Shown here one piece after another: positions 1 through 11,929 of a DNA stretch of 64,000 nt (positions within the stretch are counted from its first letter, which is position 1; the number at the start of each line of letters is the position of its first letter). Source of the DNA: Xenopus tropicalis (taxonomy: Eukaryota; Chordata; Amphibia; Anura; Pipidae). Location: the NCBI RefSeq assembly GCF_000004195.4, contig NC_030680.2, positions 2,606,964 to 2,670,963 on the forward strand, given 5' to 3'. A model generated the notes under the pieces. The model had not been told where the DNA came from. It saw nothing but the letters and a program-made list of their open reading frames with translations, and ran no database searches. The position numbers and the translations under genes are program-made.

Positions 1-99
1 TGAGGCCCTAATGGCTCCATAGGGAAAACTACTCATTCCTCAGCCCTAATGAGTCTGTGCCTGGCTATTAGTCTTCTCTCATTCACCTCTCTCCAACTG
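1..99. other. unique flank before 100-bp array
   Basis: Ordinary complex sequence with no frame or motif that I can support. It ends where the 100-bp tandem array starts. Confidence 0.6.
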
Positions 100-1542
100 C
101 AGCAGTCCTGCCCTGCTTTATGGCTGAGATTCTAGCTATCTGTATAACAGAGCATTCTGTCACAGTGGCACAGATCCTATCTGATCCCCCCATTGTAAGC
201 AGCAGTCCTGCCCTGCTTTATGGCTGAGATTCTAGCTATCTGTATAACAGAGCATTCTGTCACAGTGGCACAGATCCTATCTGATCCCCCCATTGTAAGC
301 AGCAGTCCTGCCCTGCTTTATGGCTGGGATTCTAGCTATCTGTATAACAGAGCATTCTGTCACAGTGGCACAGATCCTATCTGATCCCCCCCATTGTAAG
401 CAGCAGTCCTGCCCTGCTTTATGGCTGAGATTCTAGCTATCTGTATAACAGAGCATTCTGTCACAGTGGCACAGATCCTATCTGATCCCCCCATTGTAAG
501 CAGCAGTCCTGCCCTGCTTTATGGCTGAGATTCTAGCTATCTGTATAACAGAGCATTCTGTCACAGTGGCACAGATCCTATCTGATCCCCCCATTGTAAG
601 CAGCAGTCCTGCCCTGCTTTATGGCTGAGATTCTAGCTATCTGTATAACAGAGCATTCTGTCACAGTGGCACAGATCCTATCTGATCCCCTCCCATTGTA
701 AGCAGCAGTCCTGCCCTGCTTTATGGCTGAGATTCTAGCTATCTGTATAACAGAGCATTCTGTCACAGTGGCACAGATCCTATCTGATCCCCTCCCATTG
801 TAAGCAGCAGTCCTGCCCTGCTTTATGGCTGAGATTCTAGCTGTCTGTATAACAGAGCATTCTGTCACAGTGGCACAGATCCTATCTGATCCCCCCCCAT
901 TGTAAGCAGCAGTCCTGCCCTGCTTTATGGCTGAGATTCTAGCTGTCTGTATAACAGAGCATTCTGTCACAGTGGCACAGATCCTATCTGATCCCCCCAT
1001 TGTAAGCAGCAGTCCTGCCCTGCTTTATGGCTGAGATTCTAGCTATCTGTATAACAGAGCATTCTGTCACAGTGGCACAGATCCTATCTGATCCCCCCAT
1101 TGTAAGCAGCAGTCCTGCCCTGCTTTATGGCTGAGAGTCTAGCTATCTGTATAACAGAGCATTCTGTCACAGTGGCACAGATCCTATCTGATCCCCCCAT
1201 TGTAAGCAGCAGTCCTGCCCTGCTTTATGGCTGAGATTCTAGCTATCTGTATAACAGAGCATTCTGTCACAGTGGCACAGATCCTATCTGATCCCCCCAT
1301 TGTAAGCAGCAGTCCTGCCCTGCTTTATGGCTGAGATTCTAGCTATCTGTATAACAGAGCATTCTGTCACAGTGGCACAGATCCTATCTGATCCCCCCCA
1401 TTGTAAGCAGCAGTCCTGCCCTGCTTTATGGCTGAGATTCTAGCTATCTGTATAACAGAGCATTCTGTCACAGTGGCACAGATCCTATCTGATCCCCCCA
1501 TTGTAAGCAGCAGTCCTGCCCTGCTTTATGGCTGAGATTCTA
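100..1542 (+). repeat. 100-bp tandem array, left locus
   Basis: A unit of 100-102 bp beginning AGCAGTCCTGCCCTGCTTTA recurs at 101, 201, 301, 402, 502, 602, 704, 806, 908, 1008, 1108, 1208, 1308, 1409 and 1509, giving about 14.4 copies. Length differences come almost only from the C-run before CATTGTAAG. Units are nearly identical; the pair at about 840 and 940 shares an A-to-G change, as expected from local unequal exchange. The same unit forms a second array at 57921-59010 in the same orientation. The reverse frame across 578-1000 is an artefact of 102-bp spacing. Confidence 0.97.
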
Positions 1543-2024
1543 ACCAGTATGTGCTTAGAGTGCAGTACAAGGGAGCATTATGGGGCAGAATAAAATGCAA
1601 AGTCTGGGTTTCTGCATTGTAATGAATGATCCCAATAATTAAACTTTCTTTATAAGTGAAATGTTCAGTAACGTTCCTGTGTATTCTCCCGGCTGTGCCC
1701 GGGGCTGGTGTATATTACGAGTATACGGCTCCGCTACGTGTGCGCAAACATCACATCCAAGATTATTCCAATTATTTCTGATTTATTAAGCAAGATATAT
1801 GTTTGGGGAGCGGAGCTTTTCTTTTGATGTCCTTCACACAGACTCAGTAATGATGCACAATCCAAAACAAAATCATAACGACATCTCCAATAATAATGTG
1901 CTGGGTTCCTCTGGGATATTTCCCATAGAGGCTGCTGGATTGTTAGCGAGAGTCATTAGATGGGGAAACATTTACTTACACCTGGGGTATCACCCTAGTA
2001 GCACAGAGGCTTGTGGATCTAGGA
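1543..2024. other. unique spacer
   Basis: About 480 bp of non-repetitive sequence. It contains AT-rich stretches with AATAATTAAAC and a TTCCAATTATTTC segment that resemble homeodomain-type sites. No gene is supported; the short open frame from 1799 has no recognisable domain. Confidence 0.5.
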
Positions 2025-4658
2025 GGTAGGAGGTGCCATAGTGATTCCCTTAGACAGTACAGTATGGGGGTACAGCTTATTGTGTACCCAGAACATTCCT
2101 TCTCTGTATATTTGTATTTATACATATGGGTAGGGGGTGCCATAGTGTTTCCCTTAGACAGTACAGTATGGGGGTGCAGCTTATTGTGTGCCCAGAACAT
2201 TCCTTCTCTGTATATTTGTATTTATACATATGGGTAGGGGGTGCCATAGTGTTTCCCTTAGACAGTTACAGTATGGGGGTACAGCTTATTTGTGTGCCCA
2301 GAACATTCCTTCTCTGTATATTTGTATTTATACATATGGGTAGGAGGTGCCATATTGTTTCCCTTAGACAGTACAGTATGGGGGGTACAGCTTATTGTGT
2401 GCCCAGAACATTCCCTCTCTGTATATTTGTATTTATACATATGGGTAGGGGGTGCCATAGTGTTTCCCTTAGACAGTACAGTATGGGGGTACAGCTTATT
2501 GTGTGCCCAGAACATTCGTATATTTGTATTTATACATATGGGTAGGGGGTTGCCATAGTGTTTCCCTTAGACAGTACAGTATGGGGGTACAGCTTATTGT
2601 GTGCCCAGAACATTCCCTCTCTGTATATTTGTATTTATACATATGGGTAGGGGGTGCCATAGTGTTTCCCTTAGACAGTACAGTATGGGGGTACAGCTTA
2701 TTGTGTGCCCAGAACATTCCTTCTCTGTATATTTGTATTTATACATATGGGTAGGGGGTGCCATAGTGTTTCCCTTAGACAGTACAGTATGGGGGTACAG
2801 CTTATTGTGTGCCCAGAACATTCCTTCTCTGTATATTTGTATTTATACATATGGGTAGGGGGTGCCATAGTGTTTCCCTTAGACAGTACAGTATGGGGGT
2901 ACAGCTTATTGTGTGCCCAGAACATTCCTTCTCTGTATATTTGTATTTATACATATGGGTAGGGGTGCCATAGTGTTTCCTTAGACAGTACAGTATGGGG
3001 GTACAGCTTATTGTGTGCCCAGAACATTCCTTCTCTGTATATTTGTATTTATACATATGGGTAGGGGTGCCATAGTGTTTCCCTTAGACAGTACAGTATG
3101 GGGGTACAGCTTATTGTGTGCCCAGAACATTCCCTTCTCTGTATATTTGTATTTATACATATGGGTAGGGGGTGCCATAGTGTTTCCCTTAGACAGTACA
3201 GTATGGGGGTACAGCTTATTGTGTGCCCAGAACATTCCTTCTCTGTATATTTGTATTTATACATATGGGTAGGGGGTGCCATAGTGTTTCCCTTAGACAG
3301 TACAGTATGGGGGTACAGCTTATTGTGTGCCCAGAACATTCCTTCTCTGTATATTTGTATTTATACATATGGGTAGGGGGTGCCATAGTGTTTCCCTAGA
3401 CAGTACAGTATGGGGGTACAGCTTATTGTGTACCCAGAACATTCCTTCTCTGTATATTTGTATTTATACATATGGGTAGGGGTGCCATAGTGTTTCCCTT
3501 AGACAAGTACAGTATGGGGGTACAGCTTATTGTGTGCCCAGAACATTCCTTCTCTGTATATTTTGTATTTATACATATGGGTAGGGGGTGCCATAGTGTT
3601 TCCCTTAGACAGTACAGTATGGGGGTACAGCTTATTGTGTGCCCGAACATTCCTTCTCTGTATTTGTTTAATGGGTAGGGGGCCATAGTGTTTCCCTTAG
3701 ACAGTACAGTATGGGGGTACAGCTTATTGTGTGCCCAGAACATTCTTCTCTGTATATTTGTATTTATACATATGGGTAGGGGGTGCCATAGTGTTTCCCT
3801 TAGACAGTACAGTATGGGGGTACAGCTTATTTGTGTGCCCAGAACATTCCTTCTCTGTATATTTGTATTTAATACATATGGGTAGGGGGTGCCATAGTGT
3901 TTCCCTTAGACAGTACAGTATGGGGGTACAGCTTATTGTGTGCCCAGAACATTCCTTCTTCTGTATATTTGTATTTATACATATGGGTAGGGGGTGCCAT
4001 AGTGTTTCCCTTAGACAGTACAGTATGGGGGTACAGCTTATTGTGTGCCCAGAACATTCCTTCTCTGTATATTTGTATTTATACATATGGGTAGGGGGTG
4101 CCATAGTGTTTCCCTTAGACAGTACAGTATGGGGGTACAGCTTATTGTGTGCCCAGAACATTCCTTCTCTGTATATTTGTATTTATACATATGGGTAGGG
4201 GGTGCCATAGTGTTTCCCTTAGACAGTACAGTATGGGGGTACAGCTTATTGTGTGCCCAGAACATTCCTTCTCTGTATATTTGTATTTATACATATGGGT
4301 AGGAGGTGCCATAGTGTTTCCCTTAGACAGTACAGTATGGGGTACAGCTTATTGTGTACCCAGAACATTCCTTCTCTGTATATTTGTATTTATACATATG
4401 GGTAGGGGGTGCCATAGTGTTTCCCTTAGACAGTACAGTATGGGGGTACAGCTTATTGTGTACCCAGAACATTCCTTCTCTGTATATTTGTATTTATACA
4501 TATGGGTAGGGGGTGCCATAGTGTTTCCCTTAGACAGTACAGTATGGGGGTACAGCTTATTGTGTGCCCAGAACATTCCCTCTCTGTATATTTGTATTTA
4601 TACATATGGGTAGGAGGTGCCATAATGATCCCCATAGACAGTACAGTATGGGGGTACA
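2025..4658 (+). repeat. 104-bp tandem array
   Basis: About 25 copies of a 104-bp unit containing GTGCCATAGTGTTTCCCTTA, ACAGTATGGGGGTACAGC and CCAGAACATTCC, then TGTATATTTGTATTTATACA. Single-base indels are frequent, with shortened units around 2510 and 3655. The outermost units at both ends read AGGAGGTGCCATA followed by TGAT, whereas most internal units read GGGGGTGCCATAGTGTT. The edges therefore look like an older version and the centre has been homogenised. The overlapping reading frames on both strands are shadows of the repeat. Confidence 0.97.
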
Positions 4659-5524
4659 CAAGGGCAGTACCACATATAATTGTATTGGCCCTAGTGGAGC
4701 TCGTACGTGTGCATTAGCTGATAAGATGGGGCAATTAATGTTACTACATAATAGCTTTGCCCCTGAGGGGGGAATCTGATCCCATACACATTGCTGCTAA
4801 TGGTGAATATAATGTTTTTTCCCTGCATGGAATTTACGGTTCCAGTTTTTACATGTTGGATCAGAGCAGTTTGATTTGCATTGGGGTTTGTCAGGGACTG
4901 AGCGCAGGCGAGCGCTGAGCAGGGTGCGGCACCGGGGAGCGCCGGCTCATTTGATACTTTCCCCACTTGGGTCGGGTCAATGAGACTTTGATTTGATTCC
5001 CGGGACGAGAGAATGAGCAGGCGGAACACACGGGAAGTACAAACGGACTCATAGAGAGGCAATGGGGCCAATCAATGGGCTCCGGCGCCCGGGCAGAAAT
5101 ATGAATATTTACTCTCTATTGATCACATTCATCTCCGGCCTCGCACTTTCATTTATCAAACAGGTAACAGAACAGGAGCCTATGGAATATACGGGGGGGG
5201 GGGGTTCAGTGCATTGGGGGAGTCCGGGGTAATTAACATGCTGATTGGGGTAAACCTGGTTGTTGCTGTTTTATCTTTCCTTTCCCTTTATTGTGCCCTA
5301 AAGATTGTTCATTACGAGGCTTGCACCCTACACGTTCCCTCTCTGTATATTTGTATTTATACACATAGGTAGGAGCTGCCATGTATGTTAGCTGGTTAGT
5401 TTTGTTCCGCTTCTACTGTTTATTGCTAAAACAAAATGGCAGCTTTGAATGAAACTGAAGGCAGATAGAGATTCCTTCCTATCACATTCGTTCCTTTATG
5501 TAATATTTCCATTTGTTCACTTGG
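4659..5524. other. unique spacer with orphan array unit
   Basis: Mostly unique, locally GC-rich sequence (4900-5090) with a G-run of about 12 at 5191-5203. Positions 5333-5382 match half of the 104-bp unit of the neighbouring array (see separate entry). No coding region is supported. Confidence 0.5.
5333..5382 (+). repeat. orphan half-unit of the 104-bp repeat
   Basis: The segment has TTCCCTCTCTGTATATTTGT followed by ATTTATACACATAGGTAGGAGCTGCCAT and aligns to the 104-bp unit with only a few differences. It lies about 675 bp beyond the end of the main array, in the same orientation. The AGGAG variant links it to the edge units rather than to the homogenised centre. Confidence 0.85.
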
Positions 5525-6475
5525 CCAACTGTCTCCATCTTGCCCTACTGTCTCCATCTTGCCCTACTGTCTCCATCTTGCCCTACTGTCTCCATCTTGC
5601 CCTACTGTCTCCATCTTGTCCTACTGTCTCCATCTTGTCCTACTGTCTCCATCTTGCCCTACTGTCCCCATCTTGCCCTACTGTCCCCATCTTGCCCTAC
5701 TGTCTCCATCTTGCCCTACTGTCCCCATCTTGCCCTACTGTCTCCATCTTGCCCTACTGTCCCCATCTTGTCTTACTGTCTCCATCTTGTCTTACTGTCT
5801 CCATCTTGTCCTACTGTCTCCATCTTGTCCTACTGTCTCCATCTTGTCCTACTGTCTCCATCTTGCCCTACTGTCTCCATCTTGCCCTACTGTCCCCATC
5901 TTGCCCTACTGTCCCCATCTTGCCCTACTGTCTCCATCTTGCCCTACTGTCTCCATCTTGCCCTACTGTCTCCATCTTGCCCTACTGTCTCCATCTTGCC
6001 CTACTATCTCCATCTTGCCCTACTGTCCCCATCTTGTCTTACTGTCTCCATCTTGTCTTACTGTCTCCATCTTGTCGTACTGTCTCCATCTTGCCCTACT
6101 GTCCCCATCTTGTCTTACTGTCTCCATCTTGTCTTACTGTCTCCATCTTGCCCTACTGTCTCCATCTTGCCCTACTGTCCCCATCTTGCCCTACTGTCTC
6201 TATCTTGCCCTACTGTCCCCATCTTGCCCTACTGTCTCCATCTTGCCCTACTGTCTCCATCTTGCCCTACTGTCTCCATCTTGTCCTACTGTCTCCATCT
6301 TGCCCTACTGTCTCCATCTTGCCCTACTGTCTCCATCTTGCCCTACTGTCTCCATCTTGCCCTACTGTCCTCATCTTGTCCTACTGTCCCCATCTTGCCC
6401 TACTGTCTCCATCTTGCCCTACTGTCTCCATCTTGCCCTACTGTCTCCATCTTTCCCTACTGTCTCCATCTTGGT
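5525..6475 (+). repeat. 19-bp tandem array, left locus
   Basis: About 50 copies of TCTCCATCTTGCCCTACTG. Variants are limited to CCC for CTC (TGTCCCCATC) and TC or TT for CC in the second half. Because 19 is not divisible by 3 and the unit has no stop codon, all three forward frames stay open; the apparent proteins of 321-374 residues are not genes. Each unit carries CCATCTT, which fits the YY1 core CCATNTT. The same unit forms the array at 53525-54833. Confidence 0.97.
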
Positions 6476-6785
6476 TAGTGTCTCATGTAGCTCAGTTACT
6501 ACAACTACCTTCCTGCCCACAGCTGCTGTGTATGTGGCCCTTTGTGTGTGGGGCCCGGGGCAATGATGTTTGAGGTCTCCCATCATTTCAGTGTCAAAGA
6601 TCTACATATTGGCACTCACCATGCTATAAAGGTACAAGAGTTTGCAGAACAACATATCAGAGTTCACCTAATAATATTGATGTTGGTACTAAGACTCTGA
6701 CCCCCCTCTTACCCCCGTAACCTGCCAGTGGCTAGCATATTGCAAATGTGACCCTGTGAATATTGGGTTTTACACTGTGCTCTGC
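6476..6785. other. unique spacer
   Basis: Non-repetitive sequence of about 310 bp between two minisatellites. Nothing recognisable. Confidence 0.5.
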
Positions 6786-7857
6786 TGGTCTATAAAGTCT
6801 CTAGGGGGTCTATAAAGTCTCTAGGGGGTCTATAAAGTCTCTAGGATGTCTATAAAGTCTCTAGGGGGTCAATAAAGTCTCTAGGGGGTCTATAAAGTCT
6901 CTAGGATGTCTATAAAGTCTCTTGGGGATCTATAAAGTCTCTAGGATGTCTATAAAGTCTCTTGGGGATCTATAAATTCTCTAGGAGGCTATAAAGTCTC
7001 TAGGGGGTCCATAAAGTCTCTAGGATGTCTATAAAGTTTCTAGGGGGTCTATAAAGTCTCTAGGGGGTCTATAAAGTCTCTTGGGGATCTATAAAGTCTC
7101 TAGGGGGCTATAAAATTTCTAGGGGGCTATACATTCTCTAGGGGGTCTATAAAATCTATTGGAGGCTATAAAGTCTCTAGGGGTCTGTAAAGTCTTCAGG
7201 AGTCTGTAAAGTCTCTAGGGGGCTATAAAGCATCCAGGGGTCTGTAAAGTCTCTAGGGGTCTGTAAAGCATCTAGGGGTCTGTAATGTCTCTAGGGGTCC
7301 GTAATGTCTCTAGGGGTCTGTAATGTCTCTAGGGGTCTGTAAAGTCTGTAGGGGTCTGTAATGTCTCTAGGGGTCTGTAAAGTCTCTAGGGGTCTGTAAT
7401 GTCTCTAGGGGTCTGTAATGTCTCTAGGGGTCTGTAATGTCTCTAGGGGTCTGTAAAGTCTCTAGGGGTCTGTAAAGTCTCTAGGGGTCTGTAAAGTCTC
7501 TAGGGGTCTGTAATGTGTCTAGGGGTCTGTAAAGTCTCTAGGGGTCTGTAAAGTCTCTAGGGGTCTGTAAATCTCTAGGGGTCTGTAATGTCTCTAGGGG
7601 TCTGTAATGTGTCTAGGGGTCTGTAATGTCTCTAGGGGTCTGTAAAGTCTCTAGGGGTCTGTAATGTCTCTAGGGGTCTGTAAAGCATCTAGGGGTCTGT
7701 AATGTGTCTAGGGGTCTGTAAAGTCTCTAGGGGTCTGTAATGTGTCTAGGGGTCTGTAAAGCATCTAGGGGTCTGTAATGTGTCTAGGGGTCTGTAATGT
7801 CTCTAGGGGTCTGTAATGTCTCTAGGGGTCTGTAAAGTCTCTAGGGGTCTGTAAGGC
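6786..7857 (+). repeat. 20-bp to 19-bp tandem array
   Basis: About 54 copies. The left part (to about 7180) has a 20-bp unit of the form TCTATAAAGTCTCTAGGGGG. The right part is a 19-bp unit, TCTGTAAAGTCTCTAGGGG, with AATGTCTC and AATGTGTC variants. The change of one G and of TAT to TGT occurs through mixed units around 7100-7250, a clear directional drift. Confidence 0.96.
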
Positions 7858-8570
7858 GTCTCTGTTGGTGTGAGAGTGTCCCTGCACCCATGGAGACGGC
7901 AGATTTGGCACCTTAGGGTGCTGCCAGTTACCCCGCTCTTCCCCGTCTGTATCAAGTGATCGGCGCGGCTCCGGTTTCATGTCCCATTAAGCGCGAGCTC
8001 TGTTGCACGGCGTTCCGCATCAAAGCGTTTGTGGCAGGGCACTTGTAGGTTACCGGCATCGCTGTCTACTGAAATTTTTAAGAATAGGATGAAATATAAA
8101 TGATGAGAGTTAATGGGCGACACAGGTCGGAGAGGGAGATGAGGACTCCGCGCCGATGCCCCGCGTTGGTTAAACGCCATTCCCTTTATCGTTTTTAATT
8201 TCCTCTTCCCTCGGAACAAATGGCCGCTACCCCCGGCCCCCGCACTCCATCATCGGCCAAAAGGACATTGTAAGCAAATGACGAGGAAGGCAAAACAGCG
8301 CTGAGAGGGCATTAAAGTGCCCGGTGCCGCTCTTACTCCATGAATTATTGCCCCTCCTTGGAACAATAGAGAATTTCCTGGCCCTGTTATATCCGCTTTC
8401 CCTCAAACGGCCATAAATTCAGCTCCGGCCTAATGTGCCGAGGGGACACGGCCGCCCCGTCATTCTTGGAAACGTTCAGCAGAAATATACAGATCTCTTA
8501 TTATTTCATGTTTTTCCCTTCATCCAGTTTGTGTGCATAGAAGTACATTGGGGCGGGAGCTGCCATATTG
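7858..8570. other. unique spacer, possible conserved non-coding DNA
   Basis: About 700 bp of complex, moderately GC-rich sequence. The 80-codon reverse frame at 7977-8219 has no family I know and no splice or promoter context. It could be regulatory; only cross-species alignment would tell. Confidence 0.4.
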
Positions 8571-8578
8571 CTTCCTGC

Positions 8579-9691
8579 TAGGGATGCACCAATCCAGGAT
8601 TCAGCCGTTCTCAGCAGGATTCACATTGAGCCGAATCCCATGGTCCTGGCCGAACCGAATCCGAACCGTCTGTAGCCTAATCTGCATATGCAAATTGGGA
8701 TTTGGATTCGGTTCGGTCAGGGCGGCCATCAGAAATCACGGGCCCCCCACAACTACATTTTCTGGGCTCCCCCTCCTCCCACACCCTGCCCCCCAATGGC
8801 CCCTTACATCAGTACAAAAGGCACACAGACTTTGGTAGCCAGGGCCCCCCTAAGCTATTATGTTTTGCATTGGTGTCAGGGCAGGTACCCCCTAAAACAT
8901 TGCTTGTCCACCCCAAGTGTCTTCATACTGTGGCCCACTCCCTGCTACTTCCTGCAGCTCCCCCCAGCATCCTCCAGCCCCCCTCAGCATCTTCCAGCTC
9001 CCCCCCAGCATCCTCCAGCTCCCCCCCAGCATCCTCCAGCTCCCCCCCATCATCCTCCAGCTCCCCTCAGCATCCTCCAGCTCCCCCTCAGCATCCTCCA
9101 GCTCCCCCTCAGCATCCTCCAGCTCCCCCCCACATCCTCCAGCTCCCCCCAGCATCCTCCAGCTCCCCCCCATCATCCTCCAGCTCCCCCCTCAGCATCC
9201 TCCAGCTCCCCCCAGCATCCTCCATCTCCCCCCCAGCATCCTCCATCTCCCCCCCAGCATCCTCCAGCTCTCCCCCAGCATCCTCCAGCTCCTCTCAGCA
9301 TCCTCCATCTTCCCCCACATCCTCCAGCTCCCCCCCCAGCGCCATTCTGCTTCCTGCGGCTCCCCCTCCGTCCTCCGGCTGCAACCTCTTGCTATATACC
9401 CCGCTGCATCCCCACATTTATAAGTTTTCATCCCGTGTGTACTGACGTCACACCTACACATGAGGCGCAACCAATTAAATTACCCGCTGACCACCAGTGA
9501 TTGAGTTTTTTTTTGCTCAGGCCCCCTTTAATGAATTACGGGCCCTGCCATTGGTGGCCAGCCGGTAATTCGATTGGTGGCACCTCGTACCACAACCGTC
9601 CCTCTTGACGGCGGCCCTGGGTTCCGTATTCGGCCAAATCTTTTATGAAGTATTCGGGGGTTCCCTGAATAGCGGATTTGGTGCACCCCTA
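8579..9691 (+). mobile_element. hAT-like MITE (TAGGGATGCACC family) with internal expansion
   Basis: The left end TAGGGATGCACCAATCC at 8579 and the right end GGATTTGGTGCACCCCTA at 9691 are inverted repeats. The flanking octamers CTTCCTGC (8571-8578) and CTCCCTGC (9692-9699) match at 7 of 8 positions, the 8-bp target duplication expected of hAT elements. Internal arms carry the family landmarks CCGAACCGAATCC, a GCATATGCAAAT core and CGGTTCGG. The normal short MITE is enlarged to 1.1 kb by unrelated DNA, including the minisatellite at 8950-9350. No transposase is present. Confidence 0.7.
8950..9350 (+). repeat. 20-bp minisatellite inside the MITE
   Basis: About 20 copies of an approximately 19-21 bp unit of the form CAGCATCCTCCAGCTCCCCC, with C-run length variation and CATCTCC variants. 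The pyrimidine-rich strand is the + strand. The proline/serine-rich open frames on + and glycine-rich frames on - are shadows of the repeat. Confidence 0.93.
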
Positions 9692-9699
9692 CTCCCTGC

Positions 9700-10360
9700 T
9701 GGTACAGCTCATACAGTAGCACTGCTGCCTGGGAGCCAACGCAGATTACTCTATAGAAACACGGGTCCCCCCCTTTTATACAGTCAGGGTGCAGGTGCTG
9801 TTCCTAAATTACCCGCGGGCAGAATAATAGTCGGCTTTGAGCCCCTCGGCCGATCCGTGCCGGCAGAATGGGGCGTTTGTGTCCCGCTGAATGGGCAGCC
9901 GCCTCTTCCGACGTCTGTGCCTCTTATACAGCCCAAGAATAGGAATCATTATGAGGGTGTCAATGGTGAATGGAATGCCCCCCCTCATCGCAGACACACC
10001 TGCCACTCTCTGTTTGCAGCCCCCCCCCCAGCCAATGAGCCGCTCCAACGGCCAAACGTAGGGGTCACTGGACCGACTCCCTCGCCGGCCGCCCCGCGCC
10101 TCCGGGTTTGATCAGGGGCCACGCAATGAAATTATTATGACACCGACTTTGTACTCGGCGCTTTGTGCCTGATAGAAGTTGAAAGTCTTTGCAAAGGGGG
10201 GGCTGACAGCAGCCGAGGGGGGGCTTAAGAATGTGCAATGGGGGGGGATAACGTCTTAAAGGCGCCCCTATCATGTGCTTTTTGTGCTTCATTTGAGGCG
10301 CTATTAGGCGACCACTGAAAAGGTGTTTCTTTGATTAAAGGCAGCACGGGGGGGGGGTTC
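9700..10360. other. unique spacer
   Basis: Complex sequence including C- and G-runs (10020-10030, 10195-10250, 10348-10358). The frame spanning 9605-10111 starts inside the MITE and has no recognisable domain, so I do not call it a gene. Confidence 0.45.
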
Positions 10361-10830
10361 CGCGGGTTCGTTCCTCGACGAGCGAGCGTTTTATTCCTGC
10401 CAGTTCATTAGCATGCACATACGCAGCGATTGAAGTCGCTACACTTGTCCCGGAATAACGAGCTGCTCTTTAATGGGGGGAAAAAAAAAAGTTACTTTTT
10501 ATTTAAAATATAAAGGGGGGGGGGGGGTGTTGTTTATGAAGCTCATTAATTTTAATTCCGCCTTCAAACAGATCCGGTATTGTTCCCGACGCCACAATTA
10601 CAGATGCTTTTCCGGTTTTTAAAAGTCAATTATTCCTATTTTTTTTTTTTTTTTCAAAAAAACAATGTAAATGAGACGTTGATGGGAGACATTAAAGGGA
10701 TCCGTAATTGGTGGAGCGAAATGTCGCCCAGTCGGGAAAGGGCAGCGTCTCCGGGGAATGGGCGCGGGGCCGGAAGGACTCCGTTTGGGTGGTGTCGGGG
10801 GTTAAAGGTTTCGTGAACTTATGTAAATGA
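10361..10830. promoter_or_regulatory. possible conserved non-coding element
   Basis: The segment combines CATTAGCATGCACATACGC, AAGCTCATTAATTTTAATTCC, AATTACAGATGC and AATGTAAATGAG, the kind of homeodomain and octamer-like mixture seen in vertebrate developmental enhancers. It is interrupted by an A-run (10482-10491), a G-run (10515-10527) and a T-run (10640-10654). Function is inference only. Confidence 0.3.
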
Positions 10831-11929
10831 GGTGATTCTGTATTTGTAATGGGGCCCGAAATGCGTGGTGCAGCCAGTGGCTAAGCTTAGACATGTGACC
10901 AATGGGTAGGAAAGGGGCCGGGTTACTAAGACACCTGGTTAACAGTCTTTTGATGGTCCTAACTCATAGCATAAGCATTTCAAACAACTTTAATGTCTGT
11001 ACGGCTCCTCGGGGGCGTGGCTAGTTCCGACAGACCCTCTTATAATTGTTATTAACCTGTATTTATATCATGCTGACACGCAGCAGCGTTGTCCTATCAG
11101 ATCACTGTTGGTCTGACAAACTTCCTGTGCCCCTGCGGGTGGGTGGTGTCTCAGCGAATAACAGAAGTTAGAGAAATTGCAGCTCCGCCCCCTAAGAGCC
11201 ACTTATTCTGGCCTTTGGCCTAAACACATGTAACACTGCACTGTGGCCCTGTCTTGTCAAGGGTATTATCAAATCGCTGTGGTTATGTGAGATGGGGAAT
11301 GTTTTTCATTGGACCTTCTGCTTCCTGTGTAGCAAAATCCCAGCAGTTGTGCCTTGCTTTCTGGCAAGGATTGTAGATATGCAGTCAAAATAACCATAGA
11401 CCAGGGTGTTGGACATGGGTACCTGGCGCCCACATGTGAAGCTCAAAGTTATGGGTGTATCCCGCCTAGACTCCACCCCCTGCCCTACCCAGACCTGCCA
11501 TTCTGCCATCTATTATTTATTATTGCCCAGTTTCTGATGTCACTAGAGGGCGTGAACAAATTTTCCCATGGGGATTGGGTCATGCAATGTATGAGCTGGG
11601 ATCAGCAGGGCCCACTAGGACTGGGGCCCCCCAGGATTTTTTCGGGTACCCTGGTCGAATGGCCTGGCCCTGCCCATATACAGTCACATGATGGTTTCTC
11701 TTGGCTAAGTATTATCCATGTATGGGCCCAGGCTTGGGGTTGGTCAGATAGTGATCAGACTGGTAGGGAAATTTGGACCATCCAGGCTACCGTACCAGCA
11801 GGTTTACTCAATATAACGCCCTGGGAAATCGTTTATCCTGAGCTTAAAAGCTTCCCAGGGGTGCTCTTGGTGGATTCCAGATCTCTAATGGGCATTATTG
11901 GGGCAGTGGGACATGGCATGGGGCAATAA
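10831..11929. other. spacer, probably decayed repeats
   Basis: No gene is supported. The 191-codon frame at 11354-11929 has no recognised family, begins in sequence like a dispersed frog repeat (CTTGCTTTCTGGCAAGGATT, compare 15120-15145) and ends at a MITE boundary. A good match to the CTCF core, CACTAGAGGGCG, lies at 11541-11552. Confidence 0.4.
11540..11552 (+). promoter_or_regulatory. candidate CTCF core site
   Basis: TCACTAGAGGGCG differs from the consensus core CCASYAGRGGGCR only at the first base. A single motif match in 64 kb is not strong evidence; occupancy is unknown. Confidence 0.3.

Noticed and set aside
100..1542. CRISPR-like regular repeats
   Set aside because: Repeats are head-to-tail without variable spacers and in a vertebrate context; they are minisatellites.
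5449..6573. Cysteine/leucine/proline-rich frames of 321-374 residues
   Set aside because: All three forward frames give the same repeating peptide because the 19-bp unit has no stop codon; the same happens at 53447-54951.
9605..10111. 168-codon frame
   Set aside because: Begins within the MITE arm and runs into unique DNA without recognisable domain.
11354..11929. 191-codon frame outside the arrays
   Set aside because: No family recognised, starts in repeat-like sequence, ends at a MITE boundary, and composition is not obviously coding.
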